NCBI GenBank assembly: GCA_030044775.1
Contig: JASICF010000023.1
Location: forward strand, 1 to 14,201
Reading direction: 5' to 3'
DNA from: Candidatus Sulfotelmatobacter sp.
Lineage (GTDB): Bacteria; Acidobacteriota; Terriglobia; Terriglobales; Acidobacteriaceae
DNA length: 14,201 bases
The notes below the pieces were generated by a model, which saw only the letters and a program-made list of their open reading frames with translations, made no database searches and was not told the DNA's origin. The translations under genes and the position numbers were made by a program. How positions within the stretch are numbered: the stretch's first letter is position 1; every line of letters begins with the position of its first letter. This document shows positions 13,432 through 14,201 of the stretch, one piece after another.

Positions 13432-14201
13432 ATGGTTTCGTTTTGGGTTCAGTGGGCTCTGGCGGGATTAATTCTCCTCGTGCTTGGTCAGTGGCTGAGC
13501 ATCTACCGAACCCGTTTAAAGTCGGCCAAGCGCGAAGAGTTGTTTCGTATCGTCACCGAAAACGCCGCCGACATGATTGCTTTGGTCGACGTAAAAGGTC
13601 GCCGGCTCTATAACAGTCCAGCTTACAAACGAATCTTGGGCTACACGGCTGCCGAGTTGGGCGAAACGTCGGCCTTCGAGCAGATTCACCCCGATGATCG
13701 CTTCAAGGTGCTCGAGGCCGCGCGCGAAGCGCGCTCCACTGGAGTCGGCAGGCAGCTCGAATATCGCATCCGCCACAAAGATGGAAGCTGGAGAGTTCTG
13801 GAATCAATCGCCCGAGCCATCCGCGACGAAAAGGGTGAAGTCGCCAAGTTGGTGATCGTCAATCGCGATGTCACGGACCGGAAGCGCGCGGAAGAGCAAT
13901 TAGAGCATCATTCGTTTCACGATGCCCTCACCGGGCTTCCGAACAGGCGGCTGTTTCTAGACCGGCTGCAGCACCTGTTTGAGCGCTCGCGCCGGAACGC
14001 CGAAAGTCAATACGCCGTTCTCATGGCCGATCTCGACGACTTCAAGCGGCTCAACGACTCTCTGGGATCGGCTGCGGCCGACCGCGTGCTGATTCAAATC
14101 GGCGAACGGCTGGCCTCCTGTTTGCGAGACGAAGATACGATTTCCCGACCGAACGACGATTCTGCGTTCACGAGCGCCGTCCTTTCCAGAATGGGAGGAG
14201 A
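13432..14201 (+). CDS. PAS-GGDEF protein, probable diguanylate cyclase, 3' end outside the window
   Basis: The frame from ATG 13432 is open to the window edge (256 codons). A transmembrane helix (about residues 5-23) is followed by a short coiled linker and a PAS domain (about 36-150). The PAS domain has ENAADMIALVD, YKRILGYTAAELGE, HPDDR and HKDGSWRVLESIA, closing with NRDVTDRKRAEEQL. The GGDEF domain then begins with DALTGLPNRRLFLDRL (164-179). ADLDDFKRLNDSLG holds the expected metal-binding Asp200. The sequence ends RMGG plus GA, so the next residue is Asp or Glu, fitting RMGGDEF. Between DTISR and SRMGG there is extra sequence (PNDDSAFTSAVL) compared with typical RxGGDEF spacing; similar insertions occur in some families. 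Expected function: c-di-GMP synthesis controlled by a sensory PAS domain. Whether an EAL domain follows cannot be seen. Confidence 0.88.
   Translation, partial: MVSFWVQWALAGLILLVLGQWLSIYRTRLKSAKREELFRIVTENAADMIALVDVKGRRLYNSPAYKRILGYTAAELGETSAFEQIHPDDRFKVLEAAREARSTGVGRQLEYRIRHKDGSWRVLESIARAIRDEKGEVAKLVIVNRDVTDRKRAEEQLEHHSFHDALTGLPNRRLFLDRLQHLFERSRRNAESQYAVLMADLDDFKRLNDSLGSAAADRVLIQIGERLASCLRDEDTISRPNDDSAFTSAVLSRMGG

Overview
The window reads as a chromosomal segment of an acidobacterium, probably a soil member of the Terriglobia/Koribacter type. That is an inference from gene content and style: a TonB-like protein with a long proline/glycine linker, a large secreted M48 peptidase, an acylaminoacyl-peptidase-like S9 protein, a PAS-GGDEF protein, and an unusual serine-type tRNA of a kind reported from Acidobacteria. 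GC content is moderately high and most of the sequence is coding. No IS element, phage gene or CRISPR array is visible.

Left part, 1-7134: a possible C-terminal scrap of a membrane protein; a TonB-family energy transducer; a signal-peptide-bearing M48 metallopeptidase followed by a strong hairpin; a small unknown membrane protein; DNA polymerase IV (dinB) on the minus strand, meeting that gene tail to tail; and, divergent from dinB, a secreted S9 peptidase. The S9 gene has one in-frame TAA directly after its catalytic-serine motif, while the rest of the enzyme downstream is intact.

Right part, 12782 down to 7542, all minus strand: a tetrapyrrole-biosynthesis cluster ordered ccsA/hemX-like, hemA, tRNA-like gene, hemC, paiB-like, hemD. 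HemX/CcsA-like protein and HemA are translationally coupled. HemA, HemC and HemD carry out the first committed step from glutamyl-tRNA and the two steps from porphobilinogen to uroporphyrinogen III; hemB is not in the window. A small DUF2834 membrane protein follows hemD. Beyond the cluster lie a minus-strand protein of unknown function and, divergent from it, the first 256 codons of a PAS-GGDEF protein that runs off the window.

The most unusual part is 10060-10480, between hemA and hemC. It holds: (1) a 94-nt class II tRNA-like gene that can fold with an 8-bp acceptor stem and 4-bp T stem, a 6-bp D stem with a 4-nt loop, a 9-bp variable arm capped by UUCG, and an irregular anticodon arm, which are the features of an 'allo-tRNA'; (2) about 90 nt downstream, in the hemC leader, a segment complementary to 20 of 22 consecutive nucleotides of the tRNA's D/anticodon region, including a perfect 15-nt match to the anticodon arm; (3) a terminator-like hairpin between that segment and hemC; (4) upstream of the tRNA, a degraded second hemC start with conserved amino acids but mostly different codons. 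Together these suggest a cis- or trans-acting tRNA-based control element of haem synthesis, or an inserted tRNA-plus-hemC cassette. The structures are read from the sequence; the regulatory role is a hypothesis.
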